From assembly GCF_000237925.1 (NCBI RefSeq), contig NC_031502.1:59207943-59271942 (forward strand): a stretch of DNA of 64,000 bases, read 5' to 3'. The notes under the pieces were generated by a model that searched no databases, was not told the origin of the DNA, and saw only the letters and a program-made list of their open reading frames with translations. The position numbers and the translations under genes are program-made. How positions within the stretch are numbered: position 1 is the first letter of the stretch; the number at the start of each line of letters is the position of its first letter. This stretch comes from Schistosoma mansoni (lineage: Eukaryota; Platyhelminthes; Trematoda; Strigeidida; Schistosomatidae). Positions 12,032 through 23,667 of this stretch are shown here, one piece after another.

Positions 12032-14229
12032 TGGAACTAGTCGTGTCACATATCTTATCTGGTGTAACATATCATGCTTGGTACAGAACACAGAAGGGAA
12101 TTACAAGTTGAGGTACTGTGATGATTTGAAGTATTTGAATTATAGTATTAGCTAGTAATCCCAGAAACAACGCAATTTAATGAAGAGATATTAGATGAGC
12201 ACGAAAGAATGTATTGCACTTGGAATTCAAAATCAAAACAGTCATCAATACCAAGGAATCATAGGTTAATTCAAACACCGCTGGTACGAATTTTGTTTTG
12301 CATCACAATAAGTTCAGAATTAGTTGTGCAGCTGTAGATGTGGAATAGTATTTATCGGTCAAATAGGATTAATTCTTGATACTAATGTAAAGAAATTTAG
12401 ATCCTTAATGACAATTGGTAGGAGCTCGAAAACATAGTTTTTTACTCCCGATGTTTGGTCATAAGACACGTTTAAAACAACTGTATTAGTAATAGTTAGA
12501 TTTGGCGAAAAGATAAGACTATAACTTACGAGCTAAATAAATAAATATTTGGCTGAAATTCATTCATTTTTATGGTAATGAAGCATTATTGAATCATATG
12601 TAATATAAGTTCGTGATAAATACATTGATAATCCACACAGAGTTGTTAATTAATCTCGTAAAAACAGTTTTATAATTATTATCTTTTGGGACCAAACATT
12701 AGACTACTAAACGTGAATCCTGAGCCGTCATTTTGAAGGATTCACTCATATTTTCTTCATTCTAATTGGTTGGATAGCTTGAATTTTTCAAGGTCATATG
12801 AAGTCGCTCATACTTACACTTATAGTTTAACCTGCTGCCATATTTTTTTACCGTGATTCTCATGCTACTCTAATCTCAAACTAAGTGCACTTGGTTTAGC
12901 AATGAGAGCTATTAGGCTACATATCCCAAGCTACGGAAAAATTAAAATGAGTAGGAATAAGTCTTCAAGAATATGACAATAATACATGTCTAAAGTTGTT
13001 ACTATTCGCCACTTGTCATCACACAAACGTTTCCACCTCGTTTTAGCATTCTATTTGAAAAGTTCAAGTTAATAGATCTCCCAGATGCTGTCCATAATTC
13101 ACATTCTAATTCTTTCGACTTCGTGATTGTCATAACGAAGGTAATATCATCGATTAATAAACAGAGAACATTATGAACATGACAGTGACGTTTGCTCTCT
13201 AAGGCTACTCAGAAAATCAAGATAGCCTGTCCATCATGTAAAAGTGAGGCGGGCATGGTAGTTATAAGACTGCAACTCTCAAGGTATTACCTCCATTGAT
13301 ACTGTTGACGACCTTAAACGTTCGATCATGTTCGGCTACGTTCATCCGGCAGACATTAGTAATTCATGAAGAAAACATTTCATGGTGACTGACTTGGATT
13401 ATTGATCTGCACAGTGTGGAAGAAAACAGCCAGAAATGTTAATTACCTGGTGGTATCTATTGCAACGTTTTTAGGTATTATAACCAGTTTAATTGCGTTG
13501 TTTAGACAAATATATCCGGTCTATATTGTAATCTGCTCTTACCGAGTTATATTCAGTCTGGTCTCATAATTATAGTGTTTTGACTTTTCTCTCAGTCGTC
13601 AACCACAATAGTCTCATAGCTACAGAAACGACATTAACTTCCAGGCAGCTCATCCTCTGATAAATCTTCCTCATAACTTCAGTCATTGTTGAGTCATCCA
13701 TATTTACTGTTAACCACTAATAGCCACTAACTATGAACGGCAATAGGACTTTGTATTGTTTCCTATCGTAACTAGAGTTTTAAAGTTTCAGGTGATTTCT
13801 AAGTTAAGAAAATGTTTGTGAACCCTCAAAGATCATTAGAAGACACTTCTTTTGACTGTATAGTACGAACATTGGAGAGATGTATCATCAAATGAGTGAA
13901 GCTAAGGTCAATTGATCATTACTTGGTGAACACATGCTATTTGAGTTCTACACTTCTAATATACAAAATTTTGACGAGAGTTTGTAAGGCGAAAAAAAGT
14001 AATTCGTTTAACATTAATTTAAATGAATGTATTTTAATAACATTTAACTTTAATGAGGAAATAACTAAGGAAATAAATTGGAAACTGTCTCATTCTTATC
14101 TAAAATAAAATGAATACGAAAGGTTATTTATAGGTGTCAAACGGTCAAAGTTTTGAGGAGAAAAAGACTGTTTAGGAGAAAATTTTAAACCTATGAAACT
14201 GTAGTCGTAGTTGCTATACGATTAAATAT
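12032..14229. other. No supported gene
   Basis: About 2.2 kb of AT-rich sequence. Small open frames such as 13896-14108 have low-complexity composition and no splice context. Nothing recognised. Confidence 0.3.
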
Positions 14230-14350
14230 ATATCAGAAAGGGGTTTTTGTGAAGATTTTAGTAATTTTACATAGTTGAAGTCATGAGTTAATTGAAGCTA
14301 GACCATCATGGGAAACCTGGAAGCACTGGACAGCCGTTTCGTTCTATCGT
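14230..14350 (-). repeat. Family C hammerhead SINE, 3' fragment
   Basis: Starts with the family C end block (TCAGAAAGGGGTTTTTGTG on the plus strand) and continues through the conserved GAAGCTAGACCA block to the 3' half of the ribozyme (GGACAGCCGTTTCG), where it breaks off. The CTGANGA half and tRNA head are missing. Confidence 0.75.
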
Positions 14351-14699
14351 GGGACATGCAGTTCATAAACCATAGGTTTGAATATGATTTCATATACTAC
14401 CTCCATTTAGATAATCATTCAATATAAATACCATTCAAACACAGTGGTAACATATAATATACATCTTTACTTGACAAATGTTTTTTGGCCATAAACTGAC
14501 GAACGTTGGACAATCATTCAAAATCAGGGAGCTCTGGGTAGCCAGATCGCACCACTTTATAAGTCGTTAAATAAAAGTTCATATATGATTCTCGATTGCC
14601 TTCTAGATTTTATTTCCTATCAACATTTCCTGATTCCAATTTATGAAGTGTCTTTTTTTTACTTTTCTGCCAAAACTATTCACACAATTATATTACCGA

Positions 14700-15010
14700 T
14701 TCGTAGTGTGGTGTGGGTTACTGATATCCACATAAGTAGTATATGGTGATGGTCGGGCATTGAATGTATTTCAGTAGAAGATCGACAAGGAGAGAACGGA
14801 AACGGCACGCAATTGGTACAAAAATGCATGAACAATTATAATCGGAGACTATGGATGGATATTTGCAGAAGAAACAGTCAAATTGAGACCATTGATTGTT
14901 ATTTTGCAAATTAACTATTCACTATATGGTTCTCATATTTAAATGAGATATTCTGTAATGTTTTCCGAAATACATTCCATTATCTCCACTCGTGTTCTCA
15001 TTCACTACAG
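14700..15010 (+). repeat. Unclassified interspersed repeat, copy 1
   Basis: Resembles 38815-39130: both have an ATAAGTAGTATRT block, a GAGAGAAC..GAAC block, ATTTTGCAAATTAA or ATTTTGCAAATGAA, and ATGGTTCTCA. No protein signature. It may be an LTR or UTR remnant. Confidence 0.4.
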
Positions 15011-15501
15011 TAGATATCTCAATAAATTTCAATTTTCTAGTGATATCAATTTTGCTTTTTCAAAGTTTAAGATGGTTTAACTTCAAAAGTACCATTGATA
15101 GCTTCCAATTTAAAGCATAATACCCAAACACGAGAATGTAAAGTTAGCTCTTTTTTAATTACATGAGGAAGTTGTGGCGGTGGGACAACAGATTCGGCAT
15201 GTAATTCAGTTTATTGGAAATTATTTTCATTATTAAACCTAGAATAAAACTAAATCTCAGCACATTGAGAAAAAGTGAATGCATACAAAACGTATGTCGG
15301 AGACAGTGTTGACATTTGACCGATTATTGATTTACATTCTAATTTCTTTTATTATTATTTCTTTCAATTCGATTGGTTTAAGTGTAAATAACAATCAAAT
15401 TAGAATATGTCGTTGAAGGTTACCGATATATGGTTTAGTTCTTCTGAACTGAAACCTTTAATTTCCATGTTCTTATGCCATTCTATTGCAAAATTGTTTT
15501 T

Positions 15502-15515
15502 ATTCTTGTGTGCTT
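15502..15515 (+). repeat. Target-site duplication, left, of the 15.5-19.7 kb RTE
   Basis: ATTCTTGTGTGCTT, repeated exactly at 19695-19708. Confidence 0.9.
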
Positions 15516-15750
15516 CAGTCAGTCAGTCAGTCACAACGTAGAACTTCGTACGTACGTACATCAGTTCGAGTTGCCATACCACATTAGCACAGAGATGCAG
15601 TTGTCGATTCAAATCCCATAGTGGTAGAAGTAGTAGGAGTATAATCAGAAATCCAAAAGATTAGGGGTTTCAAGAAATTATTGAAGGAGTATAGTACAGT
15701 GAAATAAATTTGGAAAGAGAAAAAGATAAAGACATGAGGAATTCAGAAGA

Positions 15751-17925
15751 TTAGAATTTGGTAGAACACAAAGAGTGGATGCATCTTCGCCATTGCAAAC
15801 GATTTTGAGCCATGTCATTCAAGGTCTCTAACCATCGGTTGCTGTCATCTCGCGAATCCCAACCAGGTAGTCTACACCTACCAACATGGCCCAGTCCACT
15901 TGTCAGTGACTTCATTGATTTGTGCCACGTTTTGGTCTGGCCGCCCCTAGCTTTCTTCCAACCTACTCCTACACCATGAAACATTGCACGTCGGGGCAGT
16001 CGGTGGTCGGGCATACGTAACACATGTCCCAGCCATCTCAACTGATGAAGTTTCACTACTTCATCAATCGATTTGCCATCCCTACCTAGTACTCGTTTCC
16101 TAACAACTGCATTACTTACCCGGTGGTCCCAGGATATACGAGCAATGCTTCGAAGACACCTATGATCGAACACTAGTAGCCTACGAATATCCTCTACTCT
16201 TATTGGCCATGTTTCACTGCCATAGAGTAGGACGGAGCGAACTGCTGCACAGTAAACCCGTCCTTTGGTTGCTAGACGGATATCTCGCCTACGCCATAAA
16301 TGACGCAAGTTGGCGAAAGCTAGACGAGCCTTCTGTATCCGTGCTGAGATTTCGTCACATACCAGACCACAAGGGCTGATGAGACTTCCAAGATAAGTGA
16401 AGTGGTCTACACGCTCAACTACTTCACTCCCTATCATTAGTTCAGGTGTCGATGCAACCCAATCCTGAAGTAACATTTTGCACTTCGAGGGAGAGAATCG
16501 CATTCCGAACATGCCTGCATTGTTGCTTATAGTGCTCAGAAGACTCTGCATGTTGTCAGCGTCTTCACCGAGTAAAACTATGTCGTCGGCGTATTCTAAG
16601 TCGACAAGTGAGTCTCCTGGTAAAAGTTCAACTCCTGGAGGTTTAGCTGATGAAAGTGCTATCTCTAAAAGTAAGTCAATGACAAAGTTAAACAAGAATG
16701 GGGAGAGTGGACAGCCCTGACGAACGCCACTTGTGGTAATCAGTTCTGATGACAGTTCGCCATAGGCTCTAACTCGACCAGTTGTGCTCGAGTAGAGAGC
16801 CTTTATGAGGTTAATGTACTTCTTTGGTACTCCTTTCAGTGACAAACATTGCCATAGAACCTCACGATCAACAGAGTCAAATGCCGCCTTAAGGTCAAGA
16901 AATACTACTATTGTGGAACGTCTGAATTTGTGTCTATGTTCTAGGACCTGACGTAGGGTGAATATCTGGTCTATGCAACCACGTCCAGGTCGAAAACCAG
17001 CTTGGTTTTCTCTAGTCTGCTCTTCACGAGCTTTGGTTAGGCGACCTAGTATTATTGAAGCTAATATTTTAGACACTATATTAGTCAAACTGATCCCTCT
17101 GTGATTGTCACAAGAGGACTTTTGTCCTTTCTTATAAACTGGCACAATCAGTGATTGGGACCAGTCAGATGGAATTACGTCCAGTTCCCAGATTCTACCT
17201 AAGACCTCAGTCAATCTCACTGCTAGTACTGGACCACCATCCTTAAAAATCTCAGGGGTCAACCTGTCAGGGCCTGCTGCTCTCCCTCGCTTCAGATTTC
17301 CTATAGCTTTTTCAACCTCACAGAGGGTTGGAGGACTTACATCAATTTGCCATTCAGGACGACTGGGGATCGTGGGTAATTGAAGTGTGGCTGAAGGCCA
17401 GTTGAACTGATCCCTAAAGTGTTCTGCCCATCGATCCAACCTCCTGGATTGAGAATGAATTATATGCCCATCTTTATCTGAGATGGTTTCACTGATATTC
17501 GGGTTCCTAATACCGGTTTCTTTAACGAGTCTGAATAGCTGCCTACTGTTACCTATTGCCGCTGCCTTTTCCATCTCTCTTGCTTTCGCTACCCACCACT
17601 GTTCACGATCATTACGTAGACTTCTTATAAGCCTGCGCTTAAGTTGACTCCGCTCTTCGTTATGCTCAGAGCCAGGTGGGATGAGTTTACGAGCATCTAT
17701 CAGTGCGGTAGATGCTGCCGAGATCCATTGTTTCTCCCTAACGTTATGGTTTACCTTATTAGCGGATATCACTGCTGATTCCACAGCTTTTCGGATGTCA
17801 TTCCACGCTGCCTCGGGGTGGACACAACTTACATGGCTGCCTAACTGTTTTTCTAGTTGTTCCTGAAATATATTCTTAGCTTGCCTACCATTAAGTAGAA
17901 CCCTTAGAGGCTTCCCTGCAGTCAT
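15751..17925 (-). CDS. RTE ORF2, reverse transcriptase part, open
   Basis: 724 codons open. RT motifs in order: GRAAGPDRLTPEIF (about residue 215), FRPGRGCIDQIF (about 315), VFLDLKAAFDSVDREVLW (about 345), SGVRQGCPLSPFLFNF (about 405), the intact catalytic YADDIVLLGED (about 447), then RWLGHVLRMPDHRLPRRA and a C-terminal basic region. The enzyme copies element RNA at a nicked genomic target. The apparent first codon is only where the open frame begins: the endonuclease that should precede it is on the far side of the gap. RTE clade by motif style. Of the RTE copies here this RT is the best preserved. Confidence 0.85.
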   Translation of the reverse strand: MTAGKPLRVLLNGRQAKNIFQEQLEKQLGSHVSCVHPEAAWNDIRKAVESAVISANKVNHNVREKQWISAASTALIDARKLIPPGSEHNEERSQLKRRLIRSLRNDREQWWVAKAREMEKAAAIGNSRQLFRLVKETGIRNPNISETISDKDGHIIHSQSRRLDRWAEHFRDQFNWPSATLQLPTIPSRPEWQIDVSPPTLCEVEKAIGNLKRGRAAGPDRLTPEIFKDGGPVLAVRLTEVLGRIWELDVIPSDWSQSLIVPVYKKGQKSSCDNHRGISLTNIVSKILASIILGRLTKAREEQTRENQAGFRPGRGCIDQIFTLRQVLEHRHKFRRSTIVVFLDLKAAFDSVDREVLWQCLSLKGVPKKYINLIKALYSSTTGRVRAYGELSSELITTSGVRQGCPLSPFLFNFVIDLLLEIALSSAKPPGVELLPGDSLVDLEYADDIVLLGEDADNMQSLLSTISNNAGMFGMRFSPSKCKMLLQDWVASTPELMIGSEVVERVDHFTYLGSLISPCGLVCDEISARIQKARLAFANLRHLWRRRDIRLATKGRVYCAAVRSVLLYGSETWPIRVEDIRRLLVFDHRCLRSIARISWDHRVSNAVVRKRVLGRDGKSIDEVVKLHQLRWLGHVLRMPDHRLPRRAMFHGVGVGWKKARGGQTKTWHKSMKSLTSGLGHVGRCRLPGWDSRDDSNRWLETLNDMAQNRLQWRRCIHSLCSTKF

Positions 17926-17934
17926 ACGTTGTAA

Positions 17935-18312
17935 CTTTGCATCACAGTACTGGATACAAGTGGTCTACATTCCCAACTTCAACTAGTTTGTGATAATGCA
18001 CAATTGTCACGATCTCATTCTCAATATAGTTGGATTCCAGTGGTCATGACTTCCTACTACATCCTTAGGAACTTTTCTATAAGCAAATCACTAAAGAGAA
18101 TAGAATTTAACACGTATCTTTCTTGGCAATATATGGGAATAAATGTCACTGTATTTGTTTCTTTCCCCATTTATGCATGGCAGTTATTAAAGCACTAATG
18201 ACAATCTTATTTGTCAGGCAATGTGATAACTATACGATTTGAAAGAAACACAATATCTAGTTCGTGGCAAAGTTTAAGTCTTGGGGTTAATGATAATCTA
18301 GTTATAACACTA
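17935..18312. other. Non-element sequence inside the RTE, against a gap
   Basis: AT-rich, stop-rich in all frames, and unlike the endonuclease coding found at the matching place in the sister RTE. Either a later insertion or a misassembly next to the 18313-18512 gap. Confidence 0.55.
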
Positions 18313-18512
18313 NNNNNNNNNNNNNNNNNNNNNNNNNNNNNNNNNNNNNNNNNNNNNNNNNNNNNNNNNNNNNNNNNNNNNNNNNNNNNNNNNNNNNNNN
18401 NNNNNNNNNNNNNNNNNNNNNNNNNNNNNNNNNNNNNNNNNNNNNNNNNNNNNNNNNNNNNNNNNNNNNNNNNNNNNNNNNNNNNNNNNNNNNNNNNNNN
18501 NNNNNNNNNNNN
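18313..18512. other. Assembly gap, 200 N
   Basis: Exactly 200 N, the same as three other gaps in the window, so a placeholder and not a measured length. Confidence 0.99.
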
Positions 18513-19337
18513 AGCTTCTCGGAGAAGGTCAGAAAGTTTCCTGTAGAACTCATCTTTTATATCGTCTGAGCTGCAGTCAGTGGGAGAGTAGGCAGAGACG
18601 ACGAAGAGGCAACGACGAATTTCCCTATCTTTCCGAGTCCTTACTGATCCGTTTAGTCGAACAGCGCATAGACGACTGTCTACTGGGATCCAGTCTAAAA
18701 GAGCTAGTTCTGCCCTAGGACTTAATGCTATACCTACTCCAGCGAGGCCACGGGAAGCAGCGTCAGGGCTTCCAGATACACGGAGCGTGTATCGAGATGA
18801 AACTTTATTTTGATTAGGTGCGGTCAAATGAATGACACTACTCGGATCTTGTATGCGCGTTTCGGAGACGCAGCACACATCGATGGTGTAAGATTCTAGA
18901 GTTCTAGCTAAGGAAGCCTGTTGTCCTATTTGGCACAATGTTCGGACATTAAAAGTTCCTATATGTAGTTTAGAGCGTGGTTTCAAGAGACCAGGAATAA
19001 CGTTCTGTGTACTCGAATCGTTTGCCCTAGCGGTGCGACGCGATAAAAGGACGTGGGAAGGGTTAGTCGAGGAGATAACAGAGTTATTAGGTGTAGGAAG
19101 GATTTGAAAGCGACCAACTTGGTCTTGTGTGCAGTTAAGGGTATGAGGGCTAGTATCACTTCCCGGCTGCCCACACCGTGGAAGGGTATTTCTTGAGGGA
19201 CCTGAAAAAGAAGTTGGATTAGTGTTGGTCTTAACGACCTGGGAGCGTGACCGCAGTGCCCAAGGGACATCTGCTTGAGGCCGGTCACGCACGGCCTTTT
19301 TGTGGGGGATTTTTGACGTGTTAGCTCCGTTCTTCAA
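18513..19337 (-). CDS. RTE ORF2, N-terminal and endonuclease start (partial)
   Basis: Open from about 19337 down to the gap. A serine/threonine-rich N-terminal region is followed by the APE-type endonuclease: KLHIGTFNVRTLCQIGQQASLA, VCCVSETRIQD (catalytic Glu), then SRYTLRVSG and RRCLFVVSAYSPTDCS. The remaining catalytic motifs (GDFN, DSGH) fall in the gap or missing part. No ATG lies at the beginning of the frame; it overlaps the end of the 75-codon ORF1 in another frame, suggesting frameshifting or reinitiation. The first internal Met is near the endonuclease in the sister copy. Confidence 0.75.
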
Positions 19338-19548
19338 AAGTCCTTACCGCCGGAGACGGAAATCCGTGGGATAAGGCGAGGTGTGCATTTTTAGGGTCGA
19401 CCTTTTCTAACCCCACCCCTCCTTGTGGGAAGGCAGCATCGCTGTCATGCTGGTTGTCTGAAGGAAACACCTTACTGCTTTCACACCTCTGTACAGTCAG
19501 CAGTACGACTTCGCCTTCGGACCTTGGGATTGCTGCTTTTAGTCTCAC
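19321..19548 (-). CDS. RTE ORF1, 75 codons, overlapping ORF2
   Basis: An ATG-started 75-residue frame ending in FEERS, overlapping the beginning of ORF2 by about 17 bp in a different frame. The same frame is present at 33811-34038 with only a few substitutions. RTE elements often have a very short ORF1 that overlaps ORF2, so a real product is plausible. It contains GGVGLEKVDPKNAHLALSHG; no domain recognised. Confidence 0.6.
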   Translation of the reverse strand: MRLKAAIPRSEGEVVLLTVQRCESSKVFPSDNQHDSDAAFPQGGVGLEKVDPKNAHLALSHGFPSPAVRTFEERS

Positions 19549-19694
19549 CGCTCTTCAACCGACCTGTCTGGCATGGTAGGACCTTGAGGAACGATTGTTC
19601 CAGCCAGCATAGCTCGATTGGATCATCACGATAGGCAAGCCCGACCACCACGTCAAGGTAGCAGCAACGGTCGGGGATAGCAGCAACGGTCGGG

Positions 19695-19708
19695 ATTCTT
19701 GTGTGCTT
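19695..19708 (+). repeat. Target-site duplication, right, of the 15.5-19.7 kb RTE
   Basis: ATTCTTGTGTGCTT, identical to 15502-15515. Confidence 0.9.
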
Positions 19709-20575
19709 ATCAAGTATTAGAAATAAGGGAGGTAATTCATTTAAGATATATCTTATATACTATATTCTCATTGTATACAATACACAATACCAATCATCAT
19801 AAATGTTATTCAAAACAACATGTTTTCGTCAACAGGATATCTGTATGAAAAGTGTAAGAACTTACTAATTCCATGACTTTTACTTCCTATTGTTTGAAAG
19901 TACCAAAAAATATTTTTTTTATGTTGACACAGATAACGATAAGATTAATTTCAAACCATTTTAAACTTCAAGTTAATTTAAATGAACAGTTTTGTATTCA
20001 GCGTTTAATATTTCCAAGAATATGAAGTTTCAAATTTCCGATGCTAGATAGTTGGAAGAAGTCAGCAGGAAATTCTATCTAACCTAGGTTTAATTCTAGA
20101 TGCTACTGATCATCAAGGTGTTTCTACAATATTAAGGAAATTGATACTTCCTGCAGGATTCAAACTTTAGTCACCCAGCTTTATAGTCTCTAACGTTACT
20201 TTTGAATTATTTAAAACAATACCAAATTATTTAGGCTGATACTTTAGTGTAACTCGATCAACAGAGTGTAACCAATTCACTTTTATCTATCTTTACAGTG
20301 CTTCGTTGATTTCTTAGAGAGTGTTAGTTAGAGTTCGAAAACAAATTACCAGTTCTTTGTTGTATATCAAAATCAGTCTTCACGTTACTTATTTTTATAA
20401 AATGTCTTAGTAACTACTTAGGTATTTAGATATTGAACTCCCAAATTCTACTTGCCTTGCCTAAATAAACTCACCTGAAGACTAAGGCATAATTGAAGAC
20501 GTACTTAACTTGTAAATCGTATTGAGCACTATTCTTTACAGTTTTATACTATATTTAATAGTGAACTAGTTAATC
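19709..20575. other. No supported gene
   Basis: AT-rich sequence without recognisable coding or repeat structure. Confidence 0.3.
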
Positions 20576-20815
20576 TGTAGTTGAATTCGTGAGTCAATTG
20601 AAGCTAGACCACCATGGAAAACCTAGAAGCATTAGATGGTCGTTTCGTCTTATTGTGGGACTCCCCAGCAGTGCGTATTCACGATCCCGCCTCGCAAGAT
20701 TCGAACCCAGGACCAATCAGTCTTGAGCGCGAGCACTTAACCTCTTGACCATTGAGCTGGCATCTAACGGTGTTATTGTCTAACTTTAACCAATCCACGA
20801 AATTGATAACTAGTT
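20576..20815 (-). repeat. Family C hammerhead SINE
   Basis: On the minus strand: tRNA-like head with A-box-like GCTCAATGGTCAAGAGG and B box GGGTTCGAATC, then the ribozyme region and the conserved 3' block. The core is damaged (CTGGGGA for CTGANGA, ATC for GTC), so cleavage is not expected. The terminal GAAGGGGTTTT block is absent. Confidence 0.8.
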
Positions 20816-21171
20816 GTTCATCTTATACGTAATGACACTTACTTTTTATGGTCGGAATCCGATCTAAGTTAAATGTTAAACAACACACATTGAATTAATA
20901 TTAGGGAACTTGAAAATGAAGATGATGCACATAGTACAAACATATTTTTAAGAAAAACTTATTAAACAAATAGATGAAAGCGAACAATAAAACTTAAGAG
21001 ACATTAATCTTACGAGTGATTCTTTAAATTATATTTAATGTTTAGTATACGTTGAACTTGTCAACTATTTCATGAACAATTTACTCAGATAAGCCATAGC
21101 ATTTAAGTTCTCTATATTTCATCGTATCTTCGTATATGCTTTCTCATTGGCTTACGCGATCTCACCCATAA

Positions 21172-21375
21172 TTCATTGATGTTTCGGATTGCAATTGGTC
21201 AATCACTTACTGGCATAGTACATCTTGTACGGATTGCGCTTACCATTGTTTTAAATCAAAAGCATTATAAGCAGAGATAGATGATGGCTAACAGTGGAAT
21301 CCATGACTCTCGTTTCATCCTCTTTGGTACTCGTCAGCTGGATGTTTCTACATCCCGAAGTTAATGTTTACTCCA
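21172..21375 (-). repeat. Family A (Sm-alpha-like) hammerhead SINE, head truncated
   Basis: Minus-sense ribozyme at about 21299-21343 with CTGACGA, GAAA and GTC all present; stem I is weakened by one mismatch (ATCCAG against ATGGAT). The tail (GATTGCAATTGGTCAATCAC) matches other copies. The tRNA-like head is cut off after the ACTCC block. Confidence 0.75.
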
Positions 21376-23480
21376 GCTAAAAATTCCCAAATAGAACGAA
21401 ATGCATATCCTAGATTTCATTACAAGCCACCATCCATCTCTCCTTATGATCTCGCCCATAGTTACTTCACAAAAACTCGAAAAACGATCAAGTTTCATGA
21501 ATACTTAAGTTGGTCATTTTATTTACATTCAGAATTGTTTAAGTTAGGAATGTAAAATACTTTACTCGTACTGAATATTGTTTAATTGTGCTAAACATTA
21601 GTTCTGCTACAGATCTAATAACTGACTATTGATATAACTGACTAAGTTTTCGTATACTACTAAATAAGACGTTTGTCGCAAAGGATTTTTGGTAGTGCTA
21701 CTGTTGACATCCGTTTCATCTGTAAAACGATTGGGCATAAAATTGTTGACCGACTAATCCAACCTCAAGGTTAATATGTTAGGTAATACTCCAAATTGTA
21801 ATCAAAATAAAAAGTGACTATTTTATCCCAAAGTATTTGTGTATATTAATTTATTTTAAACAAAATTTAACTTACGATGAAGAAGACCTTATAAAAATGG
21901 ATGAAAAATACCGCAACATTACAATCAAATAATGATAAGTACCTTTTTTATGCTACCGCTCACTGTGTGCATAAATTCACTAACATGCTCCAAAACAGTT
22001 ACATTAGCAGAATAGAAAGAAAGGCCTACATTCGATTCCAAGAATATGTTCCAAGATTCTTGGGTTCTAAAGAATTATACTCTATCAACAGTGTAATATC
22101 AAGACATCTTTTTGATATAGGATGATAAATCCAAATCTTCCGAGATGACTAAGAGATAATAGAACTTTAGCATACCAAACTTATCTGGAGCTTAGTAATC
22201 GAATGCCTCACACCCGATTTATGAATTCAAAAGGAAATTCTCATAAATCTCGTCCCCCCTTTCAACTTATTTTATTACATCATTCAAAACTTTCTACTTC
22301 GTATTCATAATTTCATTTGTAACTGCCAGATCTCAACTCTTGTTATTATGACCTGTTACATAAACGTTTATAGTATAACCATTGAATACAAAATTTAGTG
22401 TAAATACAAAGACAGATTTCTATTATGGATTCATATTTTGCTCTAAACGTCAACTAATAAGAGATGGTTCTTTCATCGTTTTGGTTTTATTAGGCAGTTT
22501 TTTTGATCTGCACATGTTCAAATGAAGTTTTTACAATCTTTCGTTGTGTTCATCCAATGGGAAGTATGTGAAATCAAAGAAAAAAAGAGTATTATAGGCT
22601 TTATAAAGTACCCAAAAATAAAGTGGTAAGCTTTTATGATGAAAAAACCTAAATTTTAAGGTCTCGAAACTTGGTCAAGGTCCTGAAAATTTCATGAGGC
22701 ATATAAATCCTCCACACACTTCAAGTTATACTTGAAATCAGATCAATATTGCTTGAAAATAATTCTAACCTATAATCAACTACATATTTCATAATCTGAG
22801 CACACATTCCGTAAGTTGGATGACATTGAATCGCCATTTATAATCACATTGATTTTTAATGCATTGAAGATGAATTTCTAAGATACTGTTTCATACTTGA
22901 GAGGATTTCTCAAGCAATCCATTTATACTGTTAAATCAACTGATGATATCATATCAACAAAGATATTAATAAGTCAGTAGACAATTTTAAAATATAATGA
23001 TTGAGATTTGTTATATCATGTGCTTGAATGCCCTGTTAATCTATGTGACGTGACGATACCGCTAATTAAAGAGCAGGGATTTATTGATCGGACCAATCAC
23101 ACACAAAACCCGTGCGAGCAGTCTAGAGTACTTGTCGGTCATGCTCTCTGCCTAGACCAGCCAGTCAAGCCCAGAACACCAATCTCAGCCTCTGCAGTAT
23201 GAATCATTATTTTCAAACATACTGGGTTTATATACCAAACAGACAGACCACATCGTAGCATAAAATGGAAAATAAAATTTGTACAAGATTCAGCTAAATG
23301 TGGTTGTGAATGTGGGGAACAGTAATTAATAATAAGAGGAACATGAATATGAATAGTTTAGTTACCTAACCATTACACGATAGGAAATATACGTATCATA
23401 TTGGTCCATAACTAGTTCTCAATAGTTACCATTCATAATTCTTTTCGGGATATAACAAGTTAATAAATCGGTTGATGTGA
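21376..23480. other. No supported gene
   Basis: About 2.1 kb of AT-rich DNA. Short open frames (for example 21901-22125) show no recognisable family. At 23008-23202 a slightly GC-richer frame was considered but has no motif. Confidence 0.3.
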
Positions 23481-23580
23481 GACCATTGCTAAGGAGTCCC
23501 ATACTAGAACGAAACCTCCATGCAGTGCTTTCAGATTTTCAACAGTTTTCTAACATCAACTGATTCATGATCTCAACCAA
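23480..23580 (+). repeat. Family C hammerhead SINE, 3' fragment
   Basis: Plus-sense ribozyme region with CTAAGGA (damaged) and GAAA, followed by CAGTGCTTTCAG and the diverged conserved 3' block ending at ATGATCTCAACC. No tRNA head. Confidence 0.65.
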
Positions 23581-23667
23581 AACTTAAAAATCTCCCCAAT
23601 CCCATACTGATAAAATATAATGAATTTTTAAAAAACAACAAATCTTAAGAAATTTAAGGCAATTAGT

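Larger units (their letters stand above)
15516..19694 (-). mobile_element. RTE-type non-LTR retrotransposon with both ends present
   Basis: Minus-strand element. Its 3' end is a short CAGT/ACTG tandem tail (15516-15535) and its 5' end is a GC-rich leader; both lie directly against a perfect 14-bp target-site duplication. It encodes a small overlapping ORF1 and an endonuclease-RT ORF2, the RTE plan. The interior carries a 200-N gap (18313-18512) and about 380 bp (17935-18312) with no similarity to the sister element at 30.3-34.2 kb, where about 395 bp of endonuclease is expected. The leader has a tandem CCCGACCGTTGCTGCTA block that the sister has only once. Confidence 0.85.

Noticed and set aside
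13896-14108. Open frame of 70 codons
   Set aside because: Asn/Lys/Ile-rich low-complexity translation of AT-rich DNA, no splice context.
18207-19337. A single 376-codon protein spanning the gap
   Set aside because: The frame is carried through 200 N of unknown length into unrelated sequence; only 18513-19337 is element coding.
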